64,000 nt of DNA from Rothia nasisuis (GTDB taxonomy: Bacteria > Actinomycetota > Actinomycetes > Actinomycetales > Micrococcaceae), in NCBI RefSeq assembly GCF_928381405.1, contig NZ_CAKMSB010000003.1:62001-126000 (forward strand), written 5' to 3'. Below, piece by piece: positions 50,057 to 60,140 of the stretch. A model generated the notes under the pieces. That model did no database searches and had not been told where the DNA came from. It saw only the letters and a list, made by a program, of their open reading frames with translations. Within the stretch, counting starts at the first letter, position 1; the number at the start of each line of letters is the position of its first letter. Made by a program: the position numbers and the translations under genes.

Positions 50057-50836
50057 TTACCGGTGCTTAAAATCAGCCTCCCGTTTCTCAACGAAAGCAG
50101 CCATACCCTCTTTCTGATCCTCAGTAGCAAAAAGAGCGTGGAAGGTTCGGCGCTCAAACTGGATACCCTGAGCCAGGGTGGTCTCAAAGGCGGCGTTCAC
50201 GGCTTCCTTGCAGACCTGGGCCACGAACTTTGACTTAGAAGCGATGGTTTCTGCCATTTCAAGGGCAGTGGGGAGGACGTCCGCGTCCTGCTCCACCAGG
50301 CGGGAGACCAGCCCTGCCCGCTCGGCTTCGTCCGCCCCCATAAAGCGCCCGGTCAGGCAAAGGTCCATGGCTTTAGCCTTGCCGACAGCGCGGGTCAGGC
50401 GCTGGGAGCCACCCATACCGGGGATAACCCCCAGGTTAATTTCGGGCTGGCCAAACTTGGTGGAAGGCCCAGCCACCAGCATGTCCGCCATCATGGCCAG
50501 TTCACAGCCGCCACCCAGAGCGTAGCCGTTGACGGCTGCCACGATGGGGGTACGCAGGCGGGTGAAGTTGTCCCAGTGGGCGAACCAGTCAGCTGCGTAC
50601 ATGCTGGCGTAGGTCTGGGATGACATCTCCTTAATGTCTGCCCCTGCGGCAAAAGCTTTTTCACTACCGGTCAGGACGATGGCCCCCACCTCGGGTGAGC
50701 GGTCAAAGTCGCTTGCGGCGGCAACAACCTCGCGCATGGTGGCATCGTTGAGGGCGTTGAGAGCCTTGGGGCGGTTGAGGGTAATCAGCCCAACCCGGCC
50801 GCGGGTTTCAACCAGAATATTCTCGTAAGTGGTCAC
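50057..50836 (-). CDS. Short-chain enoyl-CoA hydratase
   Basis: 259 residues from GTG at 50836 (GGAGG six bases upstream); the frame to 50935 was rejected. Crotonase fold with [12 protein letters not shown] and [16 protein letters not shown] oxyanion-hole loops. Both catalytic Glu positions of the EchA/ECHS1 type are present ([19 protein letters not shown]). Placed at the end of a run acyl-CoA dehydrogenase, SDR, HIBADH, it is the likely methacrylyl-CoA/tiglyl-CoA hydratase of branched-chain degradation, though it could also serve as a second PaaF. Confidence 0.9.
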   Translation of the reverse strand: MTTYENILVETRGRVGLITLNRPKALNALNDATMREVVAAASDFDRSPEVGAIVLTGSEKAFAAGADIKEMSSQTYASMYAADWFAHWDNFTRLRTPIVAAVNGYALGGGCELAMMADMLVAGPSTKFGQPEINLGVIPGMGGSQRLTRAVGKAKAMDLCLTGRFMGADEAERAGLVSRLVEQDADVLPTALEMAETIASKSKFVAQVCKEAVNAAFETTLAQGIQFERRTFHALFATEDQKEGMAAFVEKREADFKHR

Positions 50837-50861
50837 GGTGTTCCTCCTTGCTGTGGGCAGG

Positions 50862-51791
50862 CTAGATGCCTGAGACGGGCGAGCCGTCGGCCTCACGAAT
50901 AGCGTTGATGACGTCTGAGAAGTCCTTGGCGCCACGCCCTTCTTCTACCAGGTGAGTATAGATATCTGCGGCGTGCTTGCCGAGTTCGCCGTTGACCCCT
51001 GCGGTGTCGAGGGCGGCGACAGCTAGCCCCATGTCTTTGCTCATCAGGGCGGTGGCAAAGCCCGGTTCATAGTCCCGGTTGGCGGGCGACCCGGGCACGG
51101 GGCCGGGTACCGGGCAGTTGACATTGACCGCCCAGCAGTAGCCGGAGGAGGTGGAGATAACGTCATAGAGCACCTGGGCGTCTAACCCCAGACGCTCACC
51201 CAACACGAAGGCTTCTGAAGCGCCCACCATGGTGATGCCCAGCAGCATGTTGTTACAGATTTTGGCGGCCTGGCCGGTGCTGTTGGTGCCGCAGTGCACC
51301 ACCTTCTTACCCATCACCTCAAGCAGGGGGCGAACCTGGTCTACGTCCGCCTCAGCGCCACCCACCATGAAGGTGAGGGTGCCCTGCTCGGCCCCCACCA
51401 TACCGCCGGACACCGGAGCGTCCACGGCCCGCATACCGGCTTGCACAGCCAGGTCGGCTGCCTGGCGGGCGTGCTCCACCTCGATGGTGGAGCAGTCTAC
51501 GAAGAGGGTGCCGGGCTGAGCGGCAGCCAGCAGGCCCCCCTGGCCCGCGCGCCCGCCGTAGGCTCCCAGAACGTGCTGGCCAGCAGGCAGCATGGTAATG
51601 ACGATATCGGCCTGGGCTACAGCGTCTTCGCCGCTGGCGGCCACCTGGATTCCGCGGTCGCGGGCGGCATCGAGCGCGGCAGGCACCAGGTCAAAGCCGT
51701 GCACGGTGTAGCCTGCGGCAACCAGGTTGGCTGCCATGTAGCCGCCCATGTGCCCCAGGCCGATAAAAGCGATAGTTGGTGTGGTGGTCAT
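50862..51791 (-). CDS. mmsB: 3-hydroxyisobutyrate dehydrogenase
   Basis: 309 residues. The N-terminal NAD-binding motif [27 protein letters not shown] (about 9-35) and the substrate loop [22 protein letters not shown] (about 124-145), with catalytic Lys in [13 protein letters not shown], are those of HIBADH. It oxidises 3-hydroxyisobutyrate to methylmalonate semialdehyde. The segment [31 protein letters not shown] is the expected HIBADH C-terminal pattern. Gap of 25 bases to the hydratase gene. Confidence 0.94.
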   Translation of the reverse strand: MTTTPTIAFIGLGHMGGYMAANLVAAGYTVHGFDLVPAALDAARDRGIQVAASGEDAVAQADIVITMLPAGQHVLGAYGGRAGQGGLLAAAQPGTLFVDCSTIEVEHARQAADLAVQAGMRAVDAPVSGGMVGAEQGTLTFMVGGAEADVDQVRPLLEVMGKKVVHCGTNSTGQAAKICNNMLLGITMVGASEAFVLGERLGLDAQVLYDVISTSSGYCWAVNVNCPVPGPVPGSPANRDYEPGFATALMSKDMGLAVAALDTAGVNGELGKHAADIYTHLVEEGRGAKDFSDVINAIREADGSPVSGI

Positions 51792-51844
51792 CTTCTTCTC
51801 CCTTACAAGGTGGGCTGATAGGTCTAGTGAAGCTAAGGCTCAAT

Positions 51845-52606
51845 CTAACGGGGGGCCATGCGCAAGGCGCCGTCCATGCGGATAGTTTCGCCGTTGATAT
51901 AGTCGTGCTCGGCGATAAAGACCGCCAGGTCGGCGTATTCGGCAGGAGCTGCAAGGCGCTGCGGGAAGGGTACGTTTTTAGCCAGCTCTTCGCGGAATTC
52001 TTCGGTGATACCGGCCATCAGCGGGGTATCAACAATGCCCGGGGCAATGGTATTCACACGGATTCCCGAGCTGGCCAAATCGCGGGCGGCAGGCAGAGTG
52101 AGGGCTACAACCCCGCCCTTTGAGGCCGCGTAGGCTATCTGGCCAATCTGCCCCTCATAGGCGGCAATAGAGGCGGTGTTAATAATGACGCCCCGCCCGA
52201 CAGTACCCTCCACCGGCTCCTGGCTGGCCATTAGGGCAGCCCCGGCGGTGAGTACGTTGAAAGTGCCATTGAGATTGATAGTGACAGTTTTTGCGAAGAG
52301 GGCAGGGTCATGCGGGCCCTTTTTAGAAAGGACGCGGGCCCCCGGGGCGATACCGGCACAGTTGACCACGGTGCGCAGAGGGCGGGAGTCCTGCCCTACC
52401 TTCTCGAAAGCAGCCTCAACAGCGGCGTAATCGGTGACGTCACCGGGCAGGAAGGTTACGCCCTCAACCTCCCCGGCCTTCTCAATACCGGCGGGAAGGT
52501 CGAGCCCATAGACGTGTGCGCCGCGGGCGACTAGAGCGGAGGCGGTAGCCGCCCCAATACCCGAGGCTGCACCGGTGACTAGGGCTGTGGTGTTTTTTAG
52601 GTTCAT
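51845..52606 (-). CDS. SDR-family 3-hydroxyacyl-CoA dehydrogenase
   Basis: 253 residues. Classical short-chain dehydrogenase: TGAASGIGAATASAL (about 11-25), NCAGIAPGARV, catalytic Ser in INTASIAAY and the Tyr-x-x-x-Lys in YAASKGGVV. The layout (insert after NNAG region, TPLMAGITEE) resembles the HSD10 group that oxidises 2-methyl-3-hydroxybutyryl-CoA in isoleucine degradation. Operon: 32 bases after the acyl-CoA dehydrogenase, 53 before mmsB. Confidence 0.9.
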   Translation of the reverse strand: MNLKNTTALVTGAASGIGAATASALVARGAHVYGLDLPAGIEKAGEVEGVTFLPGDVTDYAAVEAAFEKVGQDSRPLRTVVNCAGIAPGARVLSKKGPHDPALFAKTVTINLNGTFNVLTAGAALMASQEPVEGTVGRGVIINTASIAAYEGQIGQIAYAASKGGVVALTLPAARDLASSGIRVNTIAPGIVDTPLMAGITEEFREELAKNVPFPQRLAAPAEYADLAVFIAEHDYINGETIRMDGALRMAPR

Positions 52607-52638
52607 GTTTTCCTCTTTCCGGTGGGAGCTCTAGGGAC

Positions 52639-53844
52639 TTAGACGAAGGCTGAGTAGCCGGTCAGGGCTCGACCCACAATGAGGGAGTTAATTTCGTAGG
52701 TTCCCTCGTAGGTGTAGAGGATTTCGGCGTCCCCGAAGAATTTGGCCATCTCGTAGTCGGTGGTCATACCGTTACCACCCTGGATTTCTCGGCCCAGCCA
52801 GGCGCTCTGCCGCGCCAGCTTAGTAGTGGTGGCCTTGGCCATGGCGGCATGCACCATATCCAGGGTGCCGTTTTCTTGCATACGGGCGCAGTTCATCATG
52901 AGCCCCAGGGCGGCCTGGCTGTTACTCATAATCTCTGCAATGTTCTTTTGGATGAGCTGAAACTTAGCCAGGGGTTTGCCGAACTGCTGGCGGGTGATGG
53001 CGTAGTCGCGGGCTATATCAAAGATGCCCAACTGAATACCGTATCCCTGCCAGCCCACCCAGGCTCGGGAGTTGCGGAGCATCTCGTTGGCAGCATCAAA
53101 GTTGACGGCTCCGGGCAGGTGGGCGCTGGCGGGCACCTTTACATTGGTGAGGGTGATGTGGGCGTTCTGCATGACGCGCAACCCAATTTTGTTGCGGATT
53201 TTCTCGGCCTCGTAGCCGGGGGTGTCGGTGGGGACGATGAAGGCCTTAATCTGCTGGTCGGCGGTGTCGCGGGCCCAGACCAGGGCGAAGTCAGCGATGG
53301 TGCCCATGCCGATCCAGCGCTTCTCACCGTTGATGACCCAGTTTTCACCGTCGAAGGTGGCGCTGGTTTCAAGGCCCCCGGCGATATCGGAGCCGTGGTT
53401 GGGTTCTGTTAGCGCGAAGGCTCCGGTGAGCTGGAAGTTTTCGAGTTTGGGGAGCAGGTCGGATTTCTGCTGATCTGAGCCGAGCAGATTAATCATGCCC
53501 AAGACCAGCTCGTTGTGAATACCTACCAGAGCCGAGAGTGAGACGTCCACTCGGGTTACTTCTGCGTAGGCTAGACCCCTAAAGAGCCAGGATGTTTCGC
53601 TGGTTTCCAGGCGGGCCAAACCCACCTCAGCTAGACCTTCGAGCAGGTGCAGGGGGAATTCTTCGGTATTCCAGTAGTCAACGATCTGGGGGCGCACTTC
53701 TTCTTGCAGGTAGGTGCGGATGCGCAAAAACCACTCTTTCTCGTGGTCGGGCAGGAGGTTAAGGACGCCGAAGGGGTCGATATCGGGGAAGGGTAGGGGC
53801 TTTTCGGGCGGGTTTTTGACCATGCCTCGAATGTGGGTGTTCAT
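52639..53844 (-). CDS. Acyl-CoA dehydrogenase
   Basis: 401 residues, three-domain FAD flavoprotein. FAD/substrate motifs: FALTEPNHGSDIAGGLETSA (about 143-162), WVINGEKRWIGMGTIADFALVWA, and the C-terminal RQSAWLGREIQGGNGMTTDYEMAKFFGDAEILYTYEGTYEIN with the catalytic Glu at about 380. The overall pattern resembles glutaryl-CoA-dehydrogenase-like enzymes. In this operon isobutyryl-CoA or 2-methylbutyryl-CoA is the more likely substrate. Divergent from the acyl-CoA synthetase gene. Confidence 0.9.
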   Translation of the reverse strand: MNTHIRGMVKNPPEKPLPFPDIDPFGVLNLLPDHEKEWFLRIRTYLQEEVRPQIVDYWNTEEFPLHLLEGLAEVGLARLETSETSWLFRGLAYAEVTRVDVSLSALVGIHNELVLGMINLLGSDQQKSDLLPKLENFQLTGAFALTEPNHGSDIAGGLETSATFDGENWVINGEKRWIGMGTIADFALVWARDTADQQIKAFIVPTDTPGYEAEKIRNKIGLRVMQNAHITLTNVKVPASAHLPGAVNFDAANEMLRNSRAWVGWQGYGIQLGIFDIARDYAITRQQFGKPLAKFQLIQKNIAEIMSNSQAALGLMMNCARMQENGTLDMVHAAMAKATTTKLARQSAWLGREIQGGNGMTTDYEMAKFFGDAEILYTYEGTYEINSLIVGRALTGYSAFV

Positions 53845-54141
53845 AGAGTAGCTCTCCTGTGCAACGTCGTCGTGTGCAACTCACAGGTCGGGGGTCACCC
53901 GCCTTCATGTGGTGTGAGTCAAGCCATATTTAGCTCTGAATGTACCTTGCTTTGCGGCAGCCCGGTAGCTTTTGCGGCAAAATAACCGGTTCGTTACGCG
54001 CAGACAGGACTCTTGAGGTTGATTTTTCCACAGGCCCTTGGCAGGAGTATCGCCCCTCACCTATAGTGACTCGTAGCACCCTATTCGTGACCTATGCCAC
54101 TATATCTTGGTGGTTTTTTGCCGAAAGGAAAGAGGTTACCC

Positions 54142-55911
54142 ATGAGCGTTACCGACCAATTTCGCGCTGCCCGCGACCAGCTTGTTGCTCTGCGCGAAGA
54201 CTACACCGCAGCACGTGAGCAGTTCACCTGGCCCCAGTTCGAGTATTTCAACTTCGCCCTGGATTGGTTTGACCAGGTAGCCGCCAGCGATGAGCGCAAG
54301 GACGCCCCCGCCCTAATTATCGCGGAACAGGATGGTTCCAGCGTGAGCGTCAGCTACTCAGAAATGTCGAAGCGGTCATCACAGGTGGCTAACTGGCTGC
54401 GTTCAGTGGGCGTGAAGCGCGGGGATCGCGTGATTCTTATGCTGGGCAACCAGGTGGAACTCTGGGAGCTCATGCTGGCCGGCATTAAGCTGGGCGTCAT
54501 TCTCATGCCCTCTACCGAGATGCTCGAGCCTGTTGACCTCGATGAACGTATTAGCCGTGGCACGGTTGAGTGGGTCATTACCAACAGCAAGAACGTGCCC
54601 AAGTTCGAACGGGTTGAAGGTAACTTCACCGTCATCGAAACAGGCGGCAAGACCGCCGGAGCCCTGACCAAGCACCCCCACCTGAATTACCTGGACGCGG
54701 CGTCCGCCCCCACCGATTTCACCCCGGACGCCCCAACCCGAGGGGATGAGCCCCTGCTCTGGTACTTCACCTCGGGTACCACCTCCCGGGCCAAGATGGT
54801 AGAGCACACCCATACCTCCTACCCGGTGGGCCACCTTTCGACCATGTACTGGATTGGCATGGGCCCGGGCGATGTTCACCTGAACGTGGCCTCACCAGGT
54901 TGGGCTAAGCACGCCTGGTCCAATATCTTTACCCCCTGGATTGCCGAGGCGACCGTCTTTATCTACAACTATTCCCGCTTCGATGCCGCTGCCCTCATGC
55001 AGAACATGGAGAAGTTCGGGGTCACCAGTTTCTGCGCCCCGCCTACCGTCTGGCGCATGCTGATTCAGGCTGATTTGAGCCAGCTGGCAACCCCGCCCAC
55101 CAAGGTTGTTGCCGCAGGTGAGCCTCTGAACCCCGAGGTTATTTCTAAGGTGAAAACTGCCTGGGGTGTAGATATTCGCGACGGCTTTGGGCAGACTGAG
55201 TCCACTGTACAGATTGCCAACACCCCCGGGCAGCCCATCAAGATTGGTGCCATGGGCAAGCCCCTGCCCGGCTACGATATTGTGCTGATTGACCCGGCCA
55301 CCGATGAGATTTCGCAGACCGAGGGTGAGATTTGTATTCGTCTGGGCGATGCCCGCCCGCTGGGTCTGATGACCCAGTACAAGGGGGACCCTGAGAAGAC
55401 CGAGAGCACCATGCGCGGCGGCTTCTACCACACCGGCGATATTGCCGAGCGGGACGAGAACGGGGTGCTCACCTACGTGGGCCGTGCCGACGACGTCTTC
55501 AAGGCCTCCGACTACAAGCTCTCGCCCTTTGAGCTAGAGTCTGTGGTGATTGAGCACCCGGCGGTAGCTGAGGCTGCGGTGGTGCCGTCACCGGATGAGA
55601 TTCGCCTGGCGGTGCCTAAGGCCTACATTGTGCTGGCTGCTGGCTATGAGCCGACCGCAGAGACCGCTCAGAATATTCTGGTCTTTCTGCGGGAGAACCT
55701 GGCCGCCTATAAGCGTATTCGCCGCATCGAGTTCTACGAGCTGCCCAAGACCATTTCGGGCAAGATTCGCCGCGTGGAGCTGCGTGCCCGTGAGAACGAC
55801 TTCCACGGCCGCCACGGTGAGAAGACTACCGCCGCCCTGGCAGCCCGCACCACCACCGAGGGTTATGGCCACGAGTTCGCAGACACTGACTTTCCAGACC
55901 TCAAGGGCTAA
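54142..55911 (+). CDS. AMP-forming short/medium-chain acyl-CoA synthetase
   Basis: 589 residues from ATG at 54142; a frame to 54094 is longer but less likely. ANL fold: P-loop YFTSGTTSRAKM (about 207-218), GFGQTEST (A5 motif), YHTGDIAERDENGVLTYVGRADDVFKASDYKLSPFELE (A7-A8), and the C-terminal Lys in LPKTISGKIRRVELR. Activates a carboxylic acid to the CoA ester; isobutyrate, 2-methylbutyrate or butyrate fit the context. A weak PaaR-like sequence lies near 53983-53997 in the divergent promoter region. Terminator downstream. Confidence 0.9.
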   Translation: MSVTDQFRAARDQLVALREDYTAAREQFTWPQFEYFNFALDWFDQVAASDERKDAPALIIAEQDGSSVSVSYSEMSKRSSQVANWLRSVGVKRGDRVILMLGNQVELWELMLAGIKLGVILMPSTEMLEPVDLDERISRGTVEWVITNSKNVPKFERVEGNFTVIETGGKTAGALTKHPHLNYLDAASAPTDFTPDAPTRGDEPLLWYFTSGTTSRAKMVEHTHTSYPVGHLSTMYWIGMGPGDVHLNVASPGWAKHAWSNIFTPWIAEATVFIYNYSRFDAAALMQNMEKFGVTSFCAPPTVWRMLIQADLSQLATPPTKVVAAGEPLNPEVISKVKTAWGVDIRDGFGQTESTVQIANTPGQPIKIGAMGKPLPGYDIVLIDPATDEISQTEGEICIRLGDARPLGLMTQYKGDPEKTESTMRGGFYHTGDIAERDENGVLTYVGRADDVFKASDYKLSPFELESVVIEHPAVAEAAVVPSPDEIRLAVPKAYIVLAAGYEPTAETAQNILVFLRENLAAYKRIRRIEFYELPKTISGKIRRVELRARENDFHGRHGEKTTAALAARTTTEGYGHEFADTDFPDLKG

Positions 55912-55944
55912 GCCGGTGCGGAACCTACAGGCCAGCTAGAGAGC

Positions 55945-55980
55945 GGAAAACCCGCTGAGGATGATTCTCAGCGGGTTTTC
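55945..55980. terminator. Bidirectional terminator
   Basis: Perfect 14-base arms GAAAACCCGCTGAG / CTCAGCGGGTTTTC, loop GATGATT, between the converging synthetase and HIBYL-CoA hydrolase genes. Confidence 0.88.
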
Positions 55981-56002
55981 TTATGGGTGCCGGGGTGAGG
56001 GG

Positions 56003-57088
56003 TTAGGCCAGGCCCAGCTCCCCCGCTTCCGTGGGGGTGAAGAAGGCCAGGACGCTCTCGCGTGAGACCTCCGCCAGACTGGCAGGGGACCAGCTGGGGT
56101 TGCGGTCCTTATCAACCACCTGGGCCCGGATGCCCTCACGCATATCGTGGTGGGCCAGGGCGTTACAGGAGGTCACAAAGTCCTGGTTCAGGGTCTCGGC
56201 CAGACTCTGACTACCGGCCCGGCGCACGGCCTCCAGGGCCACCTTCATACCGGTTGGCCCGTTCTTCTGCAGGGCCGCCAGAACTGTACCGGCGAACTCG
56301 GAGCCGTCCGCCCCCGACTCAGCTACTGTCTGAACCTTCTGCAGAATTTCCTCAACGGTATCGGCAGCAAAAGCACCCTCAATCCAGTGGGCGTTATCTA
56401 CGAGCTGGGAGGGAGGCGCGTCAGCCGCGAAGCCCTCAATGACGCGGGTGACGGCGTCCGCCCCCTCTGCCCCCTCAAGGGTAGCGACCAGCTCATCGAG
56501 CTTCTCAGAGGGCACGAAGTAGTCGGCCATGCCGACGGCGAGCGCATCAGCCCCGGTCACGTGCAGGCCGGTGACGGCCATGAGGGTGCCCAGGTTCTGC
56601 GGGGCGCGGGCCAGTATATTGAGGCCGCCCACGTCGGGGCAGAAGCCGATGACGGTTTCGGGCATGCCAGTGCGGGTGCGTTCGGTGACGATGCGGTGGG
56701 AGCTATGGGCCGAGACACCCACGCCGCCGCCCAGCACCAGGCCGTCCATGAGGGAGATGAAGGGCTTGGGGTAGCGGGCGATGCGCAGGTCCAGGGTATA
56801 TTCGGTGCGGAAGAAGGCTACCCCCTGCTCCGGGCTCTCACCGGTGGCCTTGTAGAGGGCTACCACGTCGCCGCCTGCGCAGAGGCCCCGTTCGCCGGCT
56901 CCGCGCAGGAGTACGGCGGTGATGCCGGAGTCCTGTTCGAAGTCGTCCAGGGCTACGTTCATCAACCCCATCATCTCGGCGTTGAGGGCGTTGACCGCGC
57001 GGGGGCGGTTGAGGGTGATAACCCCCAGGCTGCCGCGTTTTTCGGTGAGGACGCTCTCGGTCGGCTGGGTGCCGGGCATATCAGTCAC
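56003..57088 (-). CDS. 3-hydroxyisobutyryl-CoA hydrolase
   Basis: 361 residues, longer than hydratases and of the HIBCH type. The active-site segments ERGLCAGGDVVALYKA, DGLVLGGGVGVSAHS and MPETVIGFCPDVGGLNIL include the Glu/Asp pair typical of the hydrolase. It removes CoA from 3-hydroxyisobutyryl-CoA in valine degradation, preventing trapping and methacrylyl-CoA toxicity. Directly downstream (12 bases) of mmsA. Confidence 0.93.
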   Translation of the reverse strand: MTDMPGTQPTESVLTEKRGSLGVITLNRPRAVNALNAEMMGLMNVALDDFEQDSGITAVLLRGAGERGLCAGGDVVALYKATGESPEQGVAFFRTEYTLDLRIARYPKPFISLMDGLVLGGGVGVSAHSSHRIVTERTRTGMPETVIGFCPDVGGLNILARAPQNLGTLMAVTGLHVTGADALAVGMADYFVPSEKLDELVATLEGAEGADAVTRVIEGFAADAPPSQLVDNAHWIEGAFAADTVEEILQKVQTVAESGADGSEFAGTVLAALQKNGPTGMKVALEAVRRAGSQSLAETLNQDFVTSCNALAHHDMREGIRAQVVDKDRNPSWSPASLAEVSRESVLAFFTPTEAGELGLA

Positions 57089-57100
57089 GGTGGGCCTCCT

Positions 57101-58600
57101 TTAGTTGCCGGTGGGCATGACGAAGCTGGCACCTTCTTTAATGCCTGAGGGCCAGCGGGATGTTACCGTCTTGGTCTTGGTGTAGAAGCGGAAGGCGTCG
57201 GGCCCGTGCTGGTTGAGGTCGCCAAAGCCGGAGGCCTTCCAGCCACCGAAGGTGTAGTAGGCGATCGGCACGGGGATCGGTACGTTCACACCGACCATGC
57301 CGACGTCGACGCGGCGGGCGAATTCGCGGGCGGTATCGCCGTCGCGGGTGTAGATGGCTACACCGTTGCCGAACTCGTGCTTGGTGGGCAGGGCCAGGGC
57401 TTCTTCGAAGTTCTCAGCCCGAACCACGGTGAGCACCGGGCCGAAAATCTCCTCGCGGTAGATGGACATGTCGGCGGTGACCTGATCGAAGAGGGTGGCG
57501 CCGATGTAGTAGCCGCCCTCGTGGCCCTCAACCGTGGCGCTGCGTCCGTCCACCAGGAGCTTGGCCCCTTCTTTCTCGCCTGCGGCAATGTAGCCCTCAA
57601 TGCGTTCTAGGGCGCTGGCGGCAACGACGGGGCCGAAGTCAGCCTCGGGGTCAAGGGCATGGCCGACCTTGAGGGTTTTGGTGCGCTCGACCAGTTTTTC
57701 GACCAGGGCATCGGCGGTGGCCTGGCCGACGGGTACAGCCACCGAGATAGCCATGCAGCGTTCACCGGCAGAGCCGAAAGCTGCGCCAATGAGGGCGTCG
57801 GCGGCCTGGTCAAGATCGGCGTCGGGCATGATAATCAGGTGGTTCTTGGCGCCGCCGAAACACTGGGCGCGCTTGCCGGTGCGGGCGGCGTGCTCGTAGA
57901 TGCTCTGGGCGATGGGAGTGGATCCCACAAAGCCGACGGCCTTAATGCGGGGATCATCGAGCAGGGTATCGACGGCTTCCTTATCGCCGTTGACCACGTT
58001 GAAGATGCCGTCGGGTAGGCCGGCTTCTGTCCAGAGTTCGGCCAGACGTAGGGGCACGGAGGGGTCGCGCTCTGAGGGCTTGAGGACGAAGGCGTTACCG
58101 GCGGCGATGGCGGGGCCACACTTCCAGAGGGGGATCATGGCCGGGAAGTTGAAGGGGGTGATACCGGCAACTACGCCCAGGGGCTGGCGCATGGAGTAGA
58201 CATCGATGCCGGTGCCCACGGAGTCGGAATATTCGCCCTTGAGCAGGTGGGGGGCGGCGGTGGCAAATTCGACGACGTCGAGGCCGCGCTGGATATCGCC
58301 GTGGGCATCGGCCACGGTCTTACCGTGTTCGAGGGAGAGCATCTCGGCCAGCTCGTCAGCGTTCTGGTTGACCAGGTCAACGAAGCGGTGCAGAATACGG
58401 GCCCGCTTCTGGGCGTTGGTTGCAGCCCACTTGACCTGGGCTTCTGCGGCGTTGGCGATAACCTCGCGCACCTCGTCAGCGGACGCCAGGGGTACCTGGG
58501 CTTGGACCTGGCCGGTACTGGGGTTGTAGACATCGGCGAACCGACCTGAGGTTCCTGGGCGGTGGGCACCGCCGACGTAGTGGGTTAACTGCTTCGTCAT
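57101..58600 (-). CDS. mmsA: Methylmalonate-semialdehyde dehydrogenase (CoA-acylating)
   Basis: 499 residues from ATG at 58600, with GGAAGGAGG upstream; the frame to 58627 is rejected. ALDH superfamily with catalytic Cys282 (SAGERCMAIS), GITPFNFPAMIPLW and GAKNHLIIMPDADL, the features of MMSDH/IolA enzymes that lack the usual catalytic Glu. It turns methylmalonate semialdehyde into propionyl-CoA. Divergent from paaA; a PaaR box lies between them. Confidence 0.95.
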   Translation of the reverse strand: MTKQLTHYVGGAHRPGTSGRFADVYNPSTGQVQAQVPLASADEVREVIANAAEAQVKWAATNAQKRARILHRFVDLVNQNADELAEMLSLEHGKTVADAHGDIQRGLDVVEFATAAPHLLKGEYSDSVGTGIDVYSMRQPLGVVAGITPFNFPAMIPLWKCGPAIAAGNAFVLKPSERDPSVPLRLAELWTEAGLPDGIFNVVNGDKEAVDTLLDDPRIKAVGFVGSTPIAQSIYEHAARTGKRAQCFGGAKNHLIIMPDADLDQAADALIGAAFGSAGERCMAISVAVPVGQATADALVEKLVERTKTLKVGHALDPEADFGPVVAASALERIEGYIAAGEKEGAKLLVDGRSATVEGHEGGYYIGATLFDQVTADMSIYREEIFGPVLTVVRAENFEEALALPTKHEFGNGVAIYTRDGDTAREFARRVDVGMVGVNVPIPVPIAYYTFGGWKASGFGDLNQHGPDAFRFYTKTKTVTSRWPSGIKEGASFVMPTGN

Positions 58601-58726
58601 CGAAGCCTCCTTCCGTAAGGGGAGCACAGCCTTCTGTGCATCAGCTCACACGATACAGAAAAAATAGACGGGTGCCTAGGGGTCAGTCGCAAGATTACGC
58701 TTGACCGTTGCGCACTCAAGACTATA

Positions 58727-58750
58727 TTCTGAACGAACGGTCAGTAATTA
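58727..58750 (+). promoter_or_regulatory. PaaR operator upstream of paaABCDE
   Basis: CTGAACGAACGGTCAGTAAT fits the shared box. It lies 54 bases before the paaA ATG and could also affect the divergent mmsA gene. Confidence 0.75.
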
Positions 58751-58803
58751 GTGCAGATGGGGCTACCTCGCCCCGAGCAGCCCGCACCCGCAAGGAGCCA
58801 GAC

Positions 58804-59826
58804 ATGACTTCAACGACGAAGAACCCCGACCTCTCCCCCGTAGCCGACGCGCCCGCCCAGGTGGGCGAGAACGTCCTTAAGGAAGAAGCCGAGCAGGCCT
58901 ACTTCGACCGGCTCATCGCCGACGACTCCCGCGTAGAACCCCGCGACTGGATGCCCGAAAAATACCGCAAGACCCTCACCCGCCAGGTCTCCCAGCACGC
59001 CCACTCCGAAATTATCGGCATGCAGCCCGAGGCCAACTGGATCACCCGGGCCCCCTCCCTCAAGCGCAAGGCTATTCTCATGGCCAAGGTGCAGGACGAA
59101 GCCGGCCACGGCCTCTACCTCTACTCCGCCGCCGAAACCCTCGGCACCCCGCGTCATATTCTCAACGAGCAGCTCCTAGACGGCCGCGCCAAGTACTCCT
59201 CCATCTTCAACTACCCCGCCCGCACCTGGGCAGACATGGGAGCCATCGGCTGGCTGGTCGACGGGGCCGCCATCTGCAACCAGGTCCCCCTCTGCCGCGC
59301 CTCCTACGGCCCCTACGGCCGCGCCATGGTGCGTATCTGCAAGGAAGAATCCTTCCACCAGCGCCAGGGCTGGGAGATCCTGTACGAACTCTCCCACGGC
59401 ACAGAAGCCCAGAAAAAGATGGCCCAGGACGCCGTCAACCGCTTCTACGGCCCCGCCCTGCAAATGTTCGGCCCGCCGGACGCCGACTCCCCCAACTCCC
59501 AGCAGTCCATGGCCTGGAACATCAAGCGCTTCTCCAACGACGAGCTGCGCCAGCGCTTCATCGACATGCTGGTACCCCAGGCAGAAGCCCTCGGGCTCAC
59601 CCTGCCCGACCCTGACCTCAAGTGGAACGAAGAGCGCGGCCACTACGACTACGGCCCCCTGGACTGGGACGAGTTCCACTCCGTCATCTCGGGTAAGGGC
59701 CCCTGCAACGTGCAGCGCATGCAGCGCCGCCGTGCCGCCCACGAAGAAGGCGCCTGGGTGCGCGAAGCCGCCGCCGAGTACGCCCGCAAGACCGCTAAGC
59801 AGCACTCCGAACTGCTAGGAGCCTAA
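58804..59826 (+). CDS. paaA: Phenylacetyl-CoA 1,2-epoxidase catalytic subunit
   Basis: 340 residues from ATG at 58804 (AAGGAG upstream); an upstream extension to 58708 overlaps the operator and is rejected. Diiron monooxygenase alpha-subunit: the two metal-binding motifs are [18 protein letters not shown] and [15 protein letters not shown], with [10 protein letters not shown] earlier. It forms the ring 1,2-epoxide on phenylacetyl-CoA with PaaBCE. Downstream genes are spaced 2 bases or overlapping. Confidence 0.96.
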   Translation: MTSTTKNPDLSPVADAPAQVGENVLKEEAEQAYFDRLIADDSRVEPRDWMPEKYRKTLTRQVSQHAHSEIIGMQPEANWITRAPSLKRKAILMAKVQDEAGHGLYLYSAAETLGTPRHILNEQLLDGRAKYSSIFNYPARTWADMGAIGWLVDGAAICNQVPLCRASYGPYGRAMVRICKEESFHQRQGWEILYELSHGTEAQKKMAQDAVNRFYGPALQMFGPPDADSPNSQQSMAWNIKRFSNDELRQRFIDMLVPQAEALGLTLPDPDLKWNEERGHYDYGPLDWDEFHSVISGKGPCNVQRMQRRRAAHEEGAWVREAAAEYARKTAKQHSELLGA

Positions 59827-59828
59827 CC

Positions 59829-60140
59829 ATGACCGACAAGATCACACACCTGCCCGAATCCAAGGAATGGCCCCTCTGGGAGGTCTTCGTCCGCTCCTCC
59901 CGCGGCCTCTCCCACGTGCACGCGGGATCCCTCCACGCCCCCGACGCCACCATGGCCCTGCGCAACGCCCGCGACCTCTACACCCGCCGCAACGAAGGAA
60001 CCAGTGTCTGGGTCGTGCCCGCCGAGGCAATCCTGGCCTCTGACCCCGATTCCAAGGGGGGCTTCTTTGAGTCCTCCCAGGGCAAGAGCTACCGCCACGC
60101 CACCTACTACACCAAGAGCGAGGGGGTAAAGCACCTATGA
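59829..60140 (+). CDS. paaB: Phenylacetyl-CoA epoxidase subunit PaaB
   Basis: 103 residues, the expected small subunit. Typical PaaB strings: WEVFVRSSRGLSHVHAGSLHAPDATMALRNARDLYTRRNEGTSVWVV. It starts two bases after the paaA stop and overlaps paaC by four (ATGA). It bridges PaaAC and probably helps PaaE docking. Confidence 0.95.
   Translation: MTDKITHLPESKEWPLWEVFVRSSRGLSHVHAGSLHAPDATMALRNARDLYTRRNEGTSVWVVPAEAILASDPDSKGGFFESSQGKSYRHATYYTKSEGVKHL

Noticed and set aside
53983-53997. Sixth PaaR box before the acyl-CoA synthetase
   Set aside because: Only partial agreement with the motif and an extra base between half-sites; not listed as a feature.
56147-57148. 333-codon open frame antisense to the HIBYL-CoA hydrolase gene
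   Set aside because: It is a GC-rich shadow of a well-supported gene, with no ribosome site or recognisable domain.
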